A stretch of 64,000 nt of DNA from JAXMCI01 sp046349435 (GTDB lineage: Bacteria > Pseudomonadota > Alphaproteobacteria > Dongiales > Dongiaceae), in contig JAXMCI010000016.1 in assembly GCA_046349435.1 (NCBI GenBank), forward strand, positions 1-64,000, read 5' to 3'. Shown here piece after piece: positions 46,979-56,219 of this stretch. Both the position numbers and the translations under genes were made by a program. A model generated the notes under the pieces. It made no database searches. It worked only from the letters and a program-made list of their open reading frames with translations, and had not been told where the DNA came from. The number at the start of each line of letters is the position of its first letter. Positions within the stretch are counted from its first letter, which is position 1.

Positions 46979-47932
46979 ATGACGATGAACAGGCGCCGAT
47001 TCCTGGGAATGACCGCCGCCGGCGGGCTGGCCGCCGCCGGCTTGGCGCTGGCCGGAGCCTCGCGCGGCCAGGCCGCGGCGATCGCCGGCGTGCCGGCGCT
47101 GCGCATCGTCGAGCCCCTCGGCCGGCCGTCGGTGATCTGGACCACCTCGACGGCCCTGCGGCCGGCGCTCGGCCGGGTGCTGCAGTGCGCCGTCGAGGTC
47201 GAGACGGTGCTGGGCGACGACAGCTACAACGCCCTGCACGCGGCCCTCAAGGAGACCGCCGGCGAGGTCCGGCTGTGGGGCGGCGCCATCATGGCCACGC
47301 AATATGTCGGCACCATCGGCAACCGCGACGTCAGGCTGGAGCAGCTGACGCCGGTGGCCCGGCTGAGCGACGGCTTCTCGGTCTGCCTCTTCGCCAAGAG
47401 GGGCGGCGGGCTGGCCGGCTGGAGCGACGTCAAGGCGGCCGCGCCGCTCGCGGTGAGCTGCCTGGAGCGAGCCACCGCCGCCTATGTCGCCAAGCTGATG
47501 CTGGAGCGCAAGGGCGGCGTGGCGATCCGGGAGACGCTGCGCAAGACCATCGGCGAGGTCATCGCCGACGTCGTCGAGGGCCGCAGCGCCGCCGGCATCG
47601 TCCCGACCAATCTGGTGGCCAGGCAGCACGATGCGCTGGCCGCGCTGGTCACCTTCGGGGCCAAGCGCAACGCCTTCGTCCACGCGACGCCGACCTTCGC
47701 CGAGCTGTCGGGCAATCCGAAGCTGGCCTTCACCGAGAGCGTAGGCGTGCTCGGCGCGCCGGGCCTCGCCACCGCCGCGGCGCTGAGCTCGGCCTTCCTG
47801 CAGGCCGCCAACGACCCCGAGGTCGAGGAGGATGCCGAGTCGCAGGATTTCCCGCTGGTGGTGAGCGGCGGCGACGTGCTGCGCCAGACCATGGAGCGCA
47901 ACCAGCGCCTGCTCGCCCGCCTGCTCTCCTGA
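46979..47932 (+). CDS. Exported (Tat) ABC/TTT-type periplasmic substrate-binding-like protein
   Basis: 317 residues with a twin-arginine signal: NRRRFLGMTAAGGLAAAGLA then an Ala-rich stretch and cut near SRGQAAA. The mature fold reads like the TctC/phosphonate-type periplasmic binding proteins (RLSDGFSVCLFAKRGGGLAG, SAAGIVPTNLVARQHDALAA). It lacks adjoining transporter genes. The start could be ATG 46979 or 46985. The 3' end merges with a 14-base tandem repeat that begins in its stop codon region. Confidence 0.7.
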   Translation: MTMNRRRFLGMTAAGGLAAAGLALAGASRGQAAAIAGVPALRIVEPLGRPSVIWTTSTALRPALGRVLQCAVEVETVLGDDSYNALHAALKETAGEVRLWGGAIMATQYVGTIGNRDVRLEQLTPVARLSDGFSVCLFAKRGGGLAGWSDVKAAAPLAVSCLERATAAYVAKLMLERKGGVAIRETLRKTIGEVIADVVEGRSAAGIVPTNLVARQHDALAALVTFGAKRNAFVHATPTFAELSGNPKLAFTESVGVLGAPGLATAAALSSAFLQAANDPEVEEDAESQDFPLVVSGGDVLRQTMERNQRLLARLLS

Positions 47933-47966
47933 GCGGCCCTCCTGAGCTGGCCCTCCTGAGCTGGCC
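47926..47966. repeat. 14-base tandem repeat at gene end
   Basis: Three consecutive units: CTCCTGAGCGGCC (13 bases) then CTCCTGAGCTGGCC twice. The first contains the TGA stop of the preceding gene, so each unit repeats that stop. Likely slippage. Confidence 0.8.
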
Positions 47967-48038
47967 CTCGCGGCGCCGGCTGGCCGGCGTCGCGGCAGGC
48001 TGGTAGAGTGGGCCACCCGCAGGTAGTGGGAGGCCGCG

Positions 48039-48836
48039 ATGGCCAATGGCACCATCCGCATCCGGCCGGGTGCGCACAACCTGGACGCCGCGCAGGCAGC
48101 GGCGCTGCGCCGGGCCTATGCCGGGCTGATGGCGATCTCCGACAATCGCGGCTACGGCTTCCTCGCCGGGCTGCACGGAGTCCCCGGCTTCTATTGCTGG
48201 CACCACCAGCAGAACGCGCGCTCCGGCCGGCGCCTGCAGCTCTTCCTGCCCTGGCATCGCGCCTACCTCTACAATTTCGAGATGGGGCTGCGCGACCGCG
48301 TGCCCGACATCACGCTGCCCTGGTGGGACTGGACGCTGCGGCCGCCGCGCCAGGCCGGGCTGCCGCAGGCCTACGCGCCGCGGCGCGTCGCCGGCCGTCC
48401 CAACCCGCTGGCCAGCTTCCGCATGAACCTGCCGAACGGGCCGCGGCCGCTGCTGCGCGACACGGTGCGGCGGCCCGGCCCGGGCGACGCCCTGCCCACC
48501 CAGGCCGACGTCGAGGACGCCATGTCGCGCACCGACTGGGCCGACTTCAACGACGCGCTGGAGGACCTGCACGACCGCGTCCATGGCTGGGTTTCCGGCG
48601 ACATGGGGGTGGTGGCGACCTCGGCCTACGATCCCATCTTCTGGGCGCACCATGCGATGATCGACCGGATCTGGTGGCTGTGGCAGGCGCGCAACGGCAA
48701 CGGCAACGTGCCGGCGCCGCTGCTCGACGCGGTGATGGCGCCGTTCAACATGCGGGTGCGCGACGTGCTCAACGCCAACGACCTCGGCTACGACTACGCC
48801 GCGGCCCAGGGCATCATCCCGATCGGAGGTCCCTGA
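48039..48836 (+). CDS. Tyrosinase (polyphenol oxidase), catalytic domain
   Basis: Type-3 copper enzyme of 265 residues oxidising phenols to o-quinones. CuA site: LHGVPGFYCWH and FLPWHRAYLYNFE; CuB site: LHDRVHGWVSGDMG and DPIFWAHHAMIDRIWWLW. No signal peptide is seen. The protein stops after the catalytic domain, and the next gene, one base beyond the TGA, encodes the C-terminal domain that usually covers the active site. Start ATG 48039 after GGGAGG. Confidence 0.93.
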   Translation: MANGTIRIRPGAHNLDAAQAAALRRAYAGLMAISDNRGYGFLAGLHGVPGFYCWHHQQNARSGRRLQLFLPWHRAYLYNFEMGLRDRVPDITLPWWDWTLRPPRQAGLPQAYAPRRVAGRPNPLASFRMNLPNGPRPLLRDTVRRPGPGDALPTQADVEDAMSRTDWADFNDALEDLHDRVHGWVSGDMGVVATSAYDPIFWAHHAMIDRIWWLWQARNGNGNVPAPLLDAVMAPFNMRVRDVLNANDLGYDYAAAQGIIPIGGP

Positions 48837-48837
48837 G

Positions 48838-49386
48838 ATGGCCCGACGCTCGACCCGGCCCGCGCCGCCGCGGCGCAGCCCCCGCCGCCGCGGCCTCGGC
48901 GCGCCGGAACGCCCGGCCGGCACGGCCAGGACCTACACCTCGCCGCCGGTGGCGATCGATTTCGCCGGCGCCGGCCACCGCTTCGACCGCGCCGACCTCG
49001 AGATCCGCGGCATCTATCACGGCGAGGCCTCCTACGAGGGCCGGGTGTTCCTCAACAACCCGAAGGCCGACGCCGGGACGCCGCGCACGCCCGAGCAGGG
49101 CTATGCCGGCTCGTTCCACATCTTCGGCCATGGCGGCTGCTTCGGCGATGTCGGCCATTGCGAGGTCGCCGAGCACGACCGCGAGCATGACGACCGCCGC
49201 GCGCCGCACCCGCTGACCCCGGCCAACAAGCGGCTGACCGTGACCGAGCCGCTGCAGCGCGCCGCTGCCGCCGGCGACAGCGTCACGGTCACCATCGTGC
49301 CGGTGGTCACCGCCGCCAACGAGCTCTGCGACACCACCGACGTGTTCCGCTTCGAATCGATGCGCTTCGTGACCTACGACCCGTAG
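48838..49386 (+). CDS. Separate tyrosinase C-terminal (lid) domain protein
   Basis: 182 residues. After a basic N-terminus (MARRSTRPAPPRRSPRRRG), the fold-like part matches the C-terminal beta-sandwich domain of bacterial and plant polyphenol oxidases: SFHIFGHGGCFGDVGHCEVA, APHPLTPANKRLTVTEPLQ, SVTVTIVPVV. In most enzymes this domain is fused and blocks the active site until removed. Here it is an independent gene starting one base after the catalytic gene, so it may act as a caddie or shielding subunit. Confidence 0.8.
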   Translation: MARRSTRPAPPRRSPRRRGLGAPERPAGTARTYTSPPVAIDFAGAGHRFDRADLEIRGIYHGEASYEGRVFLNNPKADAGTPRTPEQGYAGSFHIFGHGGCFGDVGHCEVAEHDREHDDRRAPHPLTPANKRLTVTEPLQRAAAAGDSVTVTIVPVVTAANELCDTTDVFRFESMRFVTYDP

Positions 49387-49460
49387 CACCGGCGGCGCGC
49401 CCTGGGCATGGCTGCCCCGCCGGTCGGGCGGTTTCAATTCCGGCGCGGAGGCCCTATGTT

Positions 49461-49502
49461 CCGGGGAAACTCAGGCGCTTGCGCCCGCACAGCTTTCCCC
49501 GG
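49461..49502. promoter_or_regulatory. Inverted repeat before or at the MFS gene start
   Basis: CCGGGGAAA at 49461-49469 pairs with TTTCCCCGG at 49494-49502, and a GCGC-rich inner hairpin lies between. It overlaps the 5' end of the MFS gene, directly before ATG 49507. If translation starts at 49507, the hairpin is a leader structure. Confidence 0.4.
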
Positions 49503-49506
49503 TTTC

Positions 49507-50763
49507 ATGTCAGTCCGCACCGTCGAGGCCGCGTCCGCGGCCGGCCGGCCCATCGCCTTTGTCGAGCTCGTCGCCATCGTCGCGCTGGCGATGAGCCTGT
49601 CGGCGCTGTCGATCGACAACCTGCTGCCGGCCTTCACCGCGATCGGCGAGGCGCTGACGGTGGCGCCGGCCAACCGGCTGCAGCTGCTGATCTACGTCTT
49701 CATGGTGGGATTCGCCTTCACTCAGCCGGTCTACGGGCCGGCCGCCGACGTGCTGGGACGCCGGCCGGTGCTGCTCGCCGGCCTCGTGATCTACGCCGCG
49801 GCCAGCCTGCTCGCCGTCTTCGCCGGCAGCTTCGATCTGCTGCTCGCCGCCCGCGCGCTGCAGGGCATGGGCGTCGCCGCCGCCCGGGTGGTCACCGTCT
49901 CGATCGTGCGCGACCGCTTCGCCGGGCGCGAGATGGCGCGCGTCATGTCGTTCGTAATGATGGTCTTCATCACCGTGCCGATCTTCGCCCCGGCGCTGGG
50001 CAGCGGCTTCCTGCTGATCGGCGGCTGGCGGCTGATCTTCATCACCATGCTGGTGATGTCGCTGGGGATGATCGCCTGGATCTGGCTGCGGCTGCCCGAG
50101 ACGCTGCATCCCGAGCACCGCCTGCCCTTCTCCGCCGCGCGCATCGCCCGTGCCCTGAAGCTGACCGTCACCAACCGCCTGTCGGTCGGCTACGCCACGG
50201 CGATGGGGCTGATGCTGGGCAACCTGATGGGCTATCTCGGCTCCTCGCAGCAGATCTTCCAGACCGAGGTCTACGGCCTCGGCCTGTGGTTCGCCGCCGC
50301 CTTCAGCGGCATCGCCGCCGTCATGGGGCTGGCCTCCTTCACCAACTCGCGGCTGGTGCGGCGGCTCGGCATGCGCCGGATCTCGCATGGCGGCGTGTGC
50401 GGCGCCGCGCTGTTCGCGGCGCTGATGCTGGCCGCGGCGCTGGCCTTCGGCGGCCGGCCGCCCTTCTGGCTGTTCACGCCGCTGCTCGCCGGCGCCATGT
50501 TCCTGCTCGGCCTGACGCTGCCCAACTTCAACGCGCTGGCGATGGAGCCGCTGGGCGCGGTCGCCGGCACCGCCGCCTCGCTGATCGGCTTCTACACCAC
50601 GCTGATGGGCGTCGGCATCGGCGCGGTGGTCGGCCAGGCCTTCGACGGCACGGTGACGCCGGTCGCCATCGGCTTCCTGACGGGCAGCCTGCTGGCCCTG
50701 CCGGTGATCCTGTGGGCGGAGCGCGGCCGGCTGTTCGCCGCGCATCCGCTGGATCATCCCTGA
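49507..50763 (+). CDS. Bcr/CflA-family drug-efflux MFS transporter
   Basis: About 418 residues with twelve predicted membrane helices. The typical MFS loop 2-3 appears as GPAADVLGRRPVLLAGLVIY and the 12-TM drug-antiporter motif as ALQGMGVAAARVVTVSIVRD. Start at ATG 49507 shown; the ATG at 49456 has GGAGG upstream and would add 17 residues, so the true start is not settled. Export of drugs or sulfonamide-type compounds is the family role; the specific substrate is unknown. Confidence 0.87.
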   Translation: MSVRTVEAASAAGRPIAFVELVAIVALAMSLSALSIDNLLPAFTAIGEALTVAPANRLQLLIYVFMVGFAFTQPVYGPAADVLGRRPVLLAGLVIYAAASLLAVFAGSFDLLLAARALQGMGVAAARVVTVSIVRDRFAGREMARVMSFVMMVFITVPIFAPALGSGFLLIGGWRLIFITMLVMSLGMIAWIWLRLPETLHPEHRLPFSAARIARALKLTVTNRLSVGYATAMGLMLGNLMGYLGSSQQIFQTEVYGLGLWFAAAFSGIAAVMGLASFTNSRLVRRLGMRRISHGGVCGAALFAALMLAAALAFGGRPPFWLFTPLLAGAMFLLGLTLPNFNALAMEPLGAVAGTAASLIGFYTTLMGVGIGAVVGQAFDGTVTPVAIGFLTGSLLALPVILWAERGRLFAAHPLDHP

Positions 50764-50834
50764 GGCGGCGGCAGCGGCACCCGCCGCCGCGCCATGATCG
50801 CCGCCGGAAAGGTTTCCGGCGCCGGCGCCGCCGC

Positions 50835-51942
50835 TCAGGCGGCGGACTCGATGCGGTGGGCCAGCGCGGCGCTGAGGAACTGGTCGATGTCGCCGTCGAG
50901 CACCGCCTGGGAGGCCGAGGTCTCGACCCCGGTGCGCAGGTCCTTGACCATCTGGTAGGGCTGCAGCACGTAGGAGCGGATCTGGTGGCCCCAGCCGATG
51001 TCGGACTTGGTGGCCTCCACCGCGGCGGCGGCGGTCTCGCGCTTCTGCAGCTCGAGCTCGAACAGCCGGGCCTTCAGCATCGCCATGGCCATGGCCCGGT
51101 TGCGGTGCTGCGAGCGGTCGGCCTGGCACTTCACCACGATGCCGGTGGGCACGTGGGTGATGCGGATGGCGCTCTCCGTCTTGTTGACGTGCTGGCCGCC
51201 GGCGCCGCCCGAGCGCATGGTGTCGATATGCAGGTCGGCGTCGCGGACCTCGACCTCGATGTCGTCGTCGACCACCGGATAGACCCAGACCGAGCCGAAG
51301 CTGGTGTGGCGCCGCGCCTGGCTGTCGAAGGGCGAGATGCGCACCAGCCGGTGCACGCCGCTCTCGGTCTTCAGCCAGCCGAAGGCGTTGGGGCCGGAGA
51401 TCCGGACTGTGGCCGACTTCAGGCCGGCCTCCTCCCCCGGGCTCTCCTCCAGCCACTCGACCTTGTAGCCGTGCTGCTCGGCCCAGCGGACATACATGCG
51501 CAGCAGCATCTCGGCCCAGTCCTGCGCCTCGGTGCCGCCGGCGCCGGAATGGACCTCGAGATAGGCGTCGTTGATGTCGGCCTCGCCCGAGAGCAGGCTC
51601 TCCAGCTCGCGCTTGGAGGCCTCGGCCTTGACCCGCTTCAGCTGGCCCTCGGCCTCGGCGATGCTGGCCTCGTCGCCCTCGGCCTCGCCGAGCTCGGCCA
51701 GGGTCAGCGCGTCGTCGAGCTCGCCCTCGAGCCGGCGGTACTGGTCGATCGCGGTCTGCAGGTGGGTCCGCTCGCGCATCAGCTTCTGCGCCGCGGACTG
51801 GTCGTTCCACAGCGCCGGATCCTCGGCGCGGGCGTTCAGCTCCGCGAGGCGGTTCTGGGCCTTATCCCAGTCAAAGATGCCTCCGCAGCAAGGCGAGGGA
51901 GGCGCGGATCTCGGCGGCGGCGGATTCGATCTCGGCTTTCAT
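50835..51942 (-). CDS. prfB: Peptide chain release factor 2, programmed +1 frameshift
   Basis: 368 residues from ATG 51942. Twenty-three codons end in CAT CTT, followed by TGA; skipping one T (51873) continues as DWDKAQNRL and the rest of RF2. The SPF anticodon-like tripeptide (ISPFDSQ) and GGQ catalytic motif (GAGGQHVNKTESAIR) are intact. The slip site GGAGG-CAT-CTT-TGA-C matches the autoregulatory element of bacterial prfB: low RF2 lets ribosomes shift and make more. Downstream of mrcA on the same strand. Confidence 0.97.
51871..51886 (-). promoter_or_regulatory. prfB programmed frameshift site
   Basis: Minus-strand GCGGAGGCATCTTTGA: an internal Shine-Dalgarno-like GGAGG, one codon, then the slippery CTT before the TGA stop, followed by C. 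The spacing is the same as in the Escherichia coli site. Confidence 0.95.
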
Positions 51943-52156
51943 GGCATGTAGCTCTCGTTGAATTGTCATTGCCGGGCCCGGTTCTGGAGTTGCCCGTCAG
52001 GTCGTCGTGCGCTCTCTCTTGCTTCATTGCTGGCCCGCAGCGGGCTCGACCCGGCAATCCAGTGCGGCCGCGCGATGGATGCCCGGGTCAAGCCCGGGCA
52101 TGACAAGAGGGTGGCGGCATCGACAGGCGGCAATTGGGGGATGGCGGCGCCCGCTG

Positions 52157-54637
52157 TCAATAGAGGTCGCCGGCGCCGGGGGCGCCCGTGCCGCCCGAGG
52201 CGCCGGTGCCAGTCAGCACGCCGGCGCCGGCCGGCACGACACTGGCGGAGTCGCCGCCGATCACCTGCTGCTGGCCGTCCGGCTCGGTGCCGGGCTTGTA
52301 GGCCTCGAGGATCACCCGCTGGTCGCCCGGCTGGGCGCGCTGGCCGCTGTCGAGGTTGACCCGCACCAGCCGGATGCCGGGCGGCACGCGGAAGGGCACC
52401 GCCGGCTTGTCGGCCAGCGCCGCCAGCATGAAGTCGCGGAACACCGGCGCCGAGGCGACGCCGCCATATTCCTTGGGGCCGAGCGTCTTGGGCGTGTCGA
52501 AGCCGATCCAGACGCCGACCACCAGGTCGGGCGAGAAGCCGATGAACCAGGCGTCCATCGCGTCGTTGGTCGTGCCGGTCTTGCCGGCGAGCGGCTTGCC
52601 CACCGCCTTGACGACCGTGGCGGTGCCGCGCTGCACCACGCCCTCGAGCATCGAGACCATCTGGTAGGTGGTCGGCGCGTCGATGATCCGCTCGCGGTTG
52701 TCGGGCAGCTTGGGCGGCTCCTGGTTGCTCCAGCTGTCGGCCTTGCAGCCCTCGCAGGGGCGGTCGTCGTGGCGGTAGAGGGTGACGCCCTGGCGGTCCT
52801 GCACCCGGTCGATCAGGGTCGGCGTCACCTTCTTGCCGCCGTCGACGATCTCGGCATAGCCGGTGGCCATGCGCAGCAGCGTCGTCTCGCCGGCGCCGAT
52901 CGACATGGCGAGCGTCGGCATCAGGTTCTCGACCACGCCGAAGCGCTTGGCCAGCGCCGCCACCTTGTCCATGCCGACCGCCTGGGCGAGCCGCACGGTC
53001 ATCAGGTTGCGCGACTTCTCGATGCCCTGGCGCAGCGGGAGGGGCCCGAGGAACTCGCCGTCGTCGTTCCTCGGCTTCCACAGCGGCAGGCCGGGCCCCT
53101 GGTCGATGACGATCGGCGCGTCGACGATGATGGTCGACGGGGTGAAGCCGCTCTCCAGGCCGGTCATGTAGACGAAGGGCTTGAAGGAGGAGCCGGGCTG
53201 GCGCAGCGCCTGGGTGACGCGGTTGAACTCGCTCTGCTGGAAGCTCCAGCCGCCCTGCATCGCCAGCACCCGGCCGGTGTGCGGGTCGAGCGCGACGATG
53301 GCGCCGCTGACATCGGGGATCTGGCGCAGCCCGTACGTGCCGGCCGGATAGGCCTTGCCGGCCTCGTCCTTGGCGACGGCCTCGACGACGACGATGTCGC
53401 CGGGCTGCAGCACGTCGGAGACCTTGCCGACCGCGCCGCCGACCGTCTGGCCTTCGTGCCAGCGCCGCGCCCAGCGCAGCTCGGCCAGCGGGATGCGCCC
53501 CTCGGTGCCGTCGGCCAGCCCGATCTGGGCGGCGCCGCCCTCGATCGCGGTGACGATCGCCATCTGCCAGTCGCTGAGCCCGGCCGGCACCTTGGCGGCG
53601 GCGAGCTGCGCCTTCCAGTCGGTCGCCAGCGCGACATGGGCGAGCGGCCCGCGCCAGCCGTGGCGGCGGTCGTAGCTGACCAGGCCGGTCCGCAGCACCT
53701 TCTCGGCGATCTTCTGCAGCCGCGGATCGAGCGAGGTGCGCACCGACAGCCCGCCCTTGTAGAGCCCGTCCTCGCCGAAGCGCTGCACCAGCTCGCGCCG
53801 GACCTCCTCGGCGAAGTAGTCGGCGGTCACCGTGTCGGCCTCGCCGCGGCTGCGCACCACCACCGGCTCGGCGAGCGCGGCGGTCGCCTCCTCCTTGCTG
53901 ATGTGGCCGTCCTCCAGCATGCGGCCGATCACCCAGTCGCGGCGCGCCTTGGCCGCCTCGGGATGGCGCAGCGGATTGTAGTTGTTCGGCGCCTTGGGCA
54001 TGGCGGCCAGCATCGCCGCCTCGGCCACCGACAGCTCGTCGAGCGACTTGTTGAAGTAGTTGAGGGCGGCCGTCGCCACCCCGTAGGAGCCGCCGCCGAG
54101 ATAGATCTCGTTGAGGTAGAGCTCGAGGATGCGGTCCTTGGAGAAGGCGTGCTCGATGCGGTAGGCGAGCATCAGCTCCTTCACCTTGCGGGCCAGCGAC
54201 ACCTCGTTGGTCAGCAGGAAGTTCTTGGCCACCTGCTGGGTGATGGTCGAGGCGCCGACCGGCCGCCGGTCGGAGCCGAGATGGCCGAGGTTGGTGATCA
54301 CCGCCCGCCCCAGCCCGGCCACGTCGATGCCGGGGTGGGTGTAGAAGCTCTTGTCCTCGGCCGAGATGAAGGCGTTGGAGACCCGCTTGGGGATCGCCGA
54401 GATCGGCACGAAGACGCGGTTCTGGGTGGCGTACTCGGCCAGCACCCGGCCGTCGCCGGCATGCACCCGGGTGACCAGCGGCGGATTGTAGTTGGCCAGC
54501 TGGGTGTAGTCCGGCAGGTCCTTGCCGTAATGCTGGAACACGAGGAACGCCGCCCCGGCCGCGGCGAGCACCAGCAGCAGGACCAGGCCGAAGAGAAAAC
54601 CGAAGATGCGACGCAAGGGCGCCCTCGTGCCGGCCAC
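52157..54637 (-). CDS. mrcA: Penicillin-binding protein 1A
   Basis: 826 residues. Bifunctional peptidoglycan glycosyltransferase and transpeptidase. N-terminal membrane anchor (FGFLFGLVLLLVLAAAGAAF). GT51 motifs are EDKSFYTHPGIDVAG and GASTITQQVAKN. Transpeptidase motifs are SSFKPF (serine of SxxK), SRN and AGKTGTT. GTG start 54637. It precedes prfB with a 214-base gap, a pair conserved in alphaproteobacteria, where amiC or rne often lies upstream. Here an accessory region lies upstream instead. Confidence 0.95.
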   Translation of the reverse strand: MAGTRAPLRRIFGFLFGLVLLLVLAAAGAAFLVFQHYGKDLPDYTQLANYNPPLVTRVHAGDGRVLAEYATQNRVFVPISAIPKRVSNAFISAEDKSFYTHPGIDVAGLGRAVITNLGHLGSDRRPVGASTITQQVAKNFLLTNEVSLARKVKELMLAYRIEHAFSKDRILELYLNEIYLGGGSYGVATAALNYFNKSLDELSVAEAAMLAAMPKAPNNYNPLRHPEAAKARRDWVIGRMLEDGHISKEEATAALAEPVVVRSRGEADTVTADYFAEEVRRELVQRFGEDGLYKGGLSVRTSLDPRLQKIAEKVLRTGLVSYDRRHGWRGPLAHVALATDWKAQLAAAKVPAGLSDWQMAIVTAIEGGAAQIGLADGTEGRIPLAELRWARRWHEGQTVGGAVGKVSDVLQPGDIVVVEAVAKDEAGKAYPAGTYGLRQIPDVSGAIVALDPHTGRVLAMQGGWSFQQSEFNRVTQALRQPGSSFKPFVYMTGLESGFTPSTIIVDAPIVIDQGPGLPLWKPRNDDGEFLGPLPLRQGIEKSRNLMTVRLAQAVGMDKVAALAKRFGVVENLMPTLAMSIGAGETTLLRMATGYAEIVDGGKKVTPTLIDRVQDRQGVTLYRHDDRPCEGCKADSWSNQEPPKLPDNRERIIDAPTTYQMVSMLEGVVQRGTATVVKAVGKPLAGKTGTTNDAMDAWFIGFSPDLVVGVWIGFDTPKTLGPKEYGGVASAPVFRDFMLAALADKPAVPFRVPPGIRLVRVNLDSGQRAQPGDQRVILEAYKPGTEPDGQQQVIGGDSASVVPAGAGVLTGTGASGGTGAPGAGDLY

Positions 54638-55047
54638 CTTGGCCGCGTCAGAAGGATGTGGGTCCGGGGACTCGGAAATCCAGGGTTCTTAGCGCGGAAA
54701 TCGCCGCAGGGCCAGGGGCGAGACGGTGGCCGCGGCACGCGGTCCCGCCGGGCGGAGCGAACCGGGCGAATCCGAGCGATGCACCCCATGCCCGGCGAGA
54801 CTGGGCTCGCCCGGCGAGGATCTCGCACTCCGGCGGGCGGGTTCGCCCGGCGATCCCCCGCGGGACGGTGCAGGAAGGGCGGAAACCGAGCGATCGACCC
54901 CATGTCCAGCGAGGGCATGCTCCTCCAGCGAGATCCGTCGAGCGCGGCAGACCCATTGTCAGTTCGCAGTTACGCATTATACGTCAATGCCGAGCATCCG
55001 GCAAGCGACGGAGCCCCTGCCCTCGTGCTTGGCGCCACAGTCCGACG
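54638..55047. other. Gene-free region upstream of mrcA
   Basis: No convincing gene. It contains an imperfect direct repeat with unit GAGCGATNNACCCCATG (54771-54787 and 54888-54904) embedded in about 33 similar bases, and the mrcA promoter region must lie at its left end. Confidence 0.45.
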
Positions 55048-55435
55048 CTAGTTCCCGCCGGGCGCGGCCGGGGGGCGCTTGAAGTCGAGGGTCAGCTCGA
55101 CGTCGTGGCGGCCCTGGCGGAAAACGGCGGAGCGGTCGCCGATCCACTTCACCACCCAGGGGCCGAGCTGGTCGCCCTCGCGCAGCTGCAGGGTGCGGCC
55201 CTCGGCGAGGTGCACCAGCGCGATGCCGGCGCCGTTGCGCGCCACGACGCCGACCAGGGCACGATCGCCCACCAGCCCCAGCTTCGAGAGCACGGCCAGC
55301 AGCCCTTCCCGGCCGGTCGCGCCGGCCTTCACCGGCCGCTCCAGCCCCGCTCATCCAGCCGGCCATCTTCGGGCGGTCGCCCAGCGCCTTCTCGAAGGCC
55401 GAATGATCGGGCAGCAGTGCGGCTTTCGAGGACAC
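55048..55435 (-). CDS. Type II secretion GspC/N-like fragment (frameshifted)
   Basis: About 125 residues from GTG 55435 (MSSKAALLPDHSAFEKALGD), seven bases after the prepilin peptidase stop. A shift near 55340 leads to REGLLAVLSKLGLVGDRALV then GVVARNGAGIALVHLAEGRT and EGDQLGPWVVKWIGDRSAVF. This pattern (hydrophobic strands, a GD turn, DR..F) matches the homology region of GspC/GspN pilotin-like inner-membrane proteins. No membrane anchor is visible, so it may be a truncated remnant. Confidence 0.55.
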
Positions 55436-55442
55436 TCTCGGC

Positions 55443-56019
55443 TCAGCCCGGGCCGGAGACGGGCGGCCACGCCCCAGGCGGCGCGCTCAGCCGCCAACCT
55501 GCGAGCGGCAGGTGCTGGCCCAGTCGAGGCGGCCGCCCGAGCAGGGCGCCGACGAGCAGAACGATGAACGCGCTCGCGGCTGCATACAGCACGACCGAGG
55601 CCAACCCCTGCCAGCCGACCCAGGCACCCGAGCGCGCCCATCAGCTTGACGTCGCCAAGGCCGAGGCCTTCGCGGCCGCAGGCCCGGCGATAGCCATACC
55701 GGATCAGCAGGAACACCGCGGCGCCGGCCACCAGCCCGAGCGCCGCGTCCCGCGCCGATGTCGGCTCGATCACCCACGCCGTCACCAACCCCGCCGCACT
55801 CAAGGGCAGCACAAGCCTATCGTGCAACACATGGTTGCGCAGGTCAATCGCGCCAATCGTTATCAGGGTCCAGCCATACGGGACCGTGATCCAGATCAGC
55901 TCCCGCGGCACGACGGCTGCGCACCAGTCTACGACCAGCATCGCTCCGGTGACGAGACAGGTCACGCCGCCGAGCAAGGACAGTCGCCCTCGGCCAGTGC
56001 TCGTCATCGCCCGCCGCAT
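55443..56019 (-). CDS. Prepilin (type IV leader) peptidase, A24 type (frameshifted)
   Basis: About 192 residues with several membrane helices. Aspartate 1 in TIGAIDLRNHVLHDRLVLPL and aspartate 2 in GLGLGDVKLMGALG (GxGD motif) mark the A24 aspartic peptidase that cleaves prepilins and pseudopilins. The N-terminal methyltransferase zinc-finger domain is absent. A one-base shift near 55637 follows; the other frame continues WVGWQGLASVVLYAAASAFI to a TGA at 55443. No pilin or secretion structural genes are near, so its substrate is unknown. Followed by the GspC/N-like gene. Confidence 0.75.
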
Positions 56020-56219
56020 TCGCTAGGCAGTCTGTCACTCACGGACGCTCTGCATCACCTTGCACCGGCGCGGCACCGCTCACGACAGAGCCCGCTCCTG
56101 TGCCGGCCACCTTCCAACCCCGCAGCCGACACTCGTCAAGAAGGCGGCCCGCCCCACCGCCGCGGACCGGGCACCGCGGCAACCTGTCAGGTGATTACTT
56201 CCTGTACATATGGGTCGCA
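56020..56219. other. Intergenic boundary of AT-richer island
   Basis: No gene seen. GC content drops from about 68% to about 50% across this segment, marking the start of the second low-GC patch (to about 58.15 kb). Confidence 0.45.

Noticed and set aside
49510..51810. A 766-codon minus-strand frame across the MFS and prfB genes
   Set aside because: It is the shadow of the MFS gene joined to a wrong frame of prfB.
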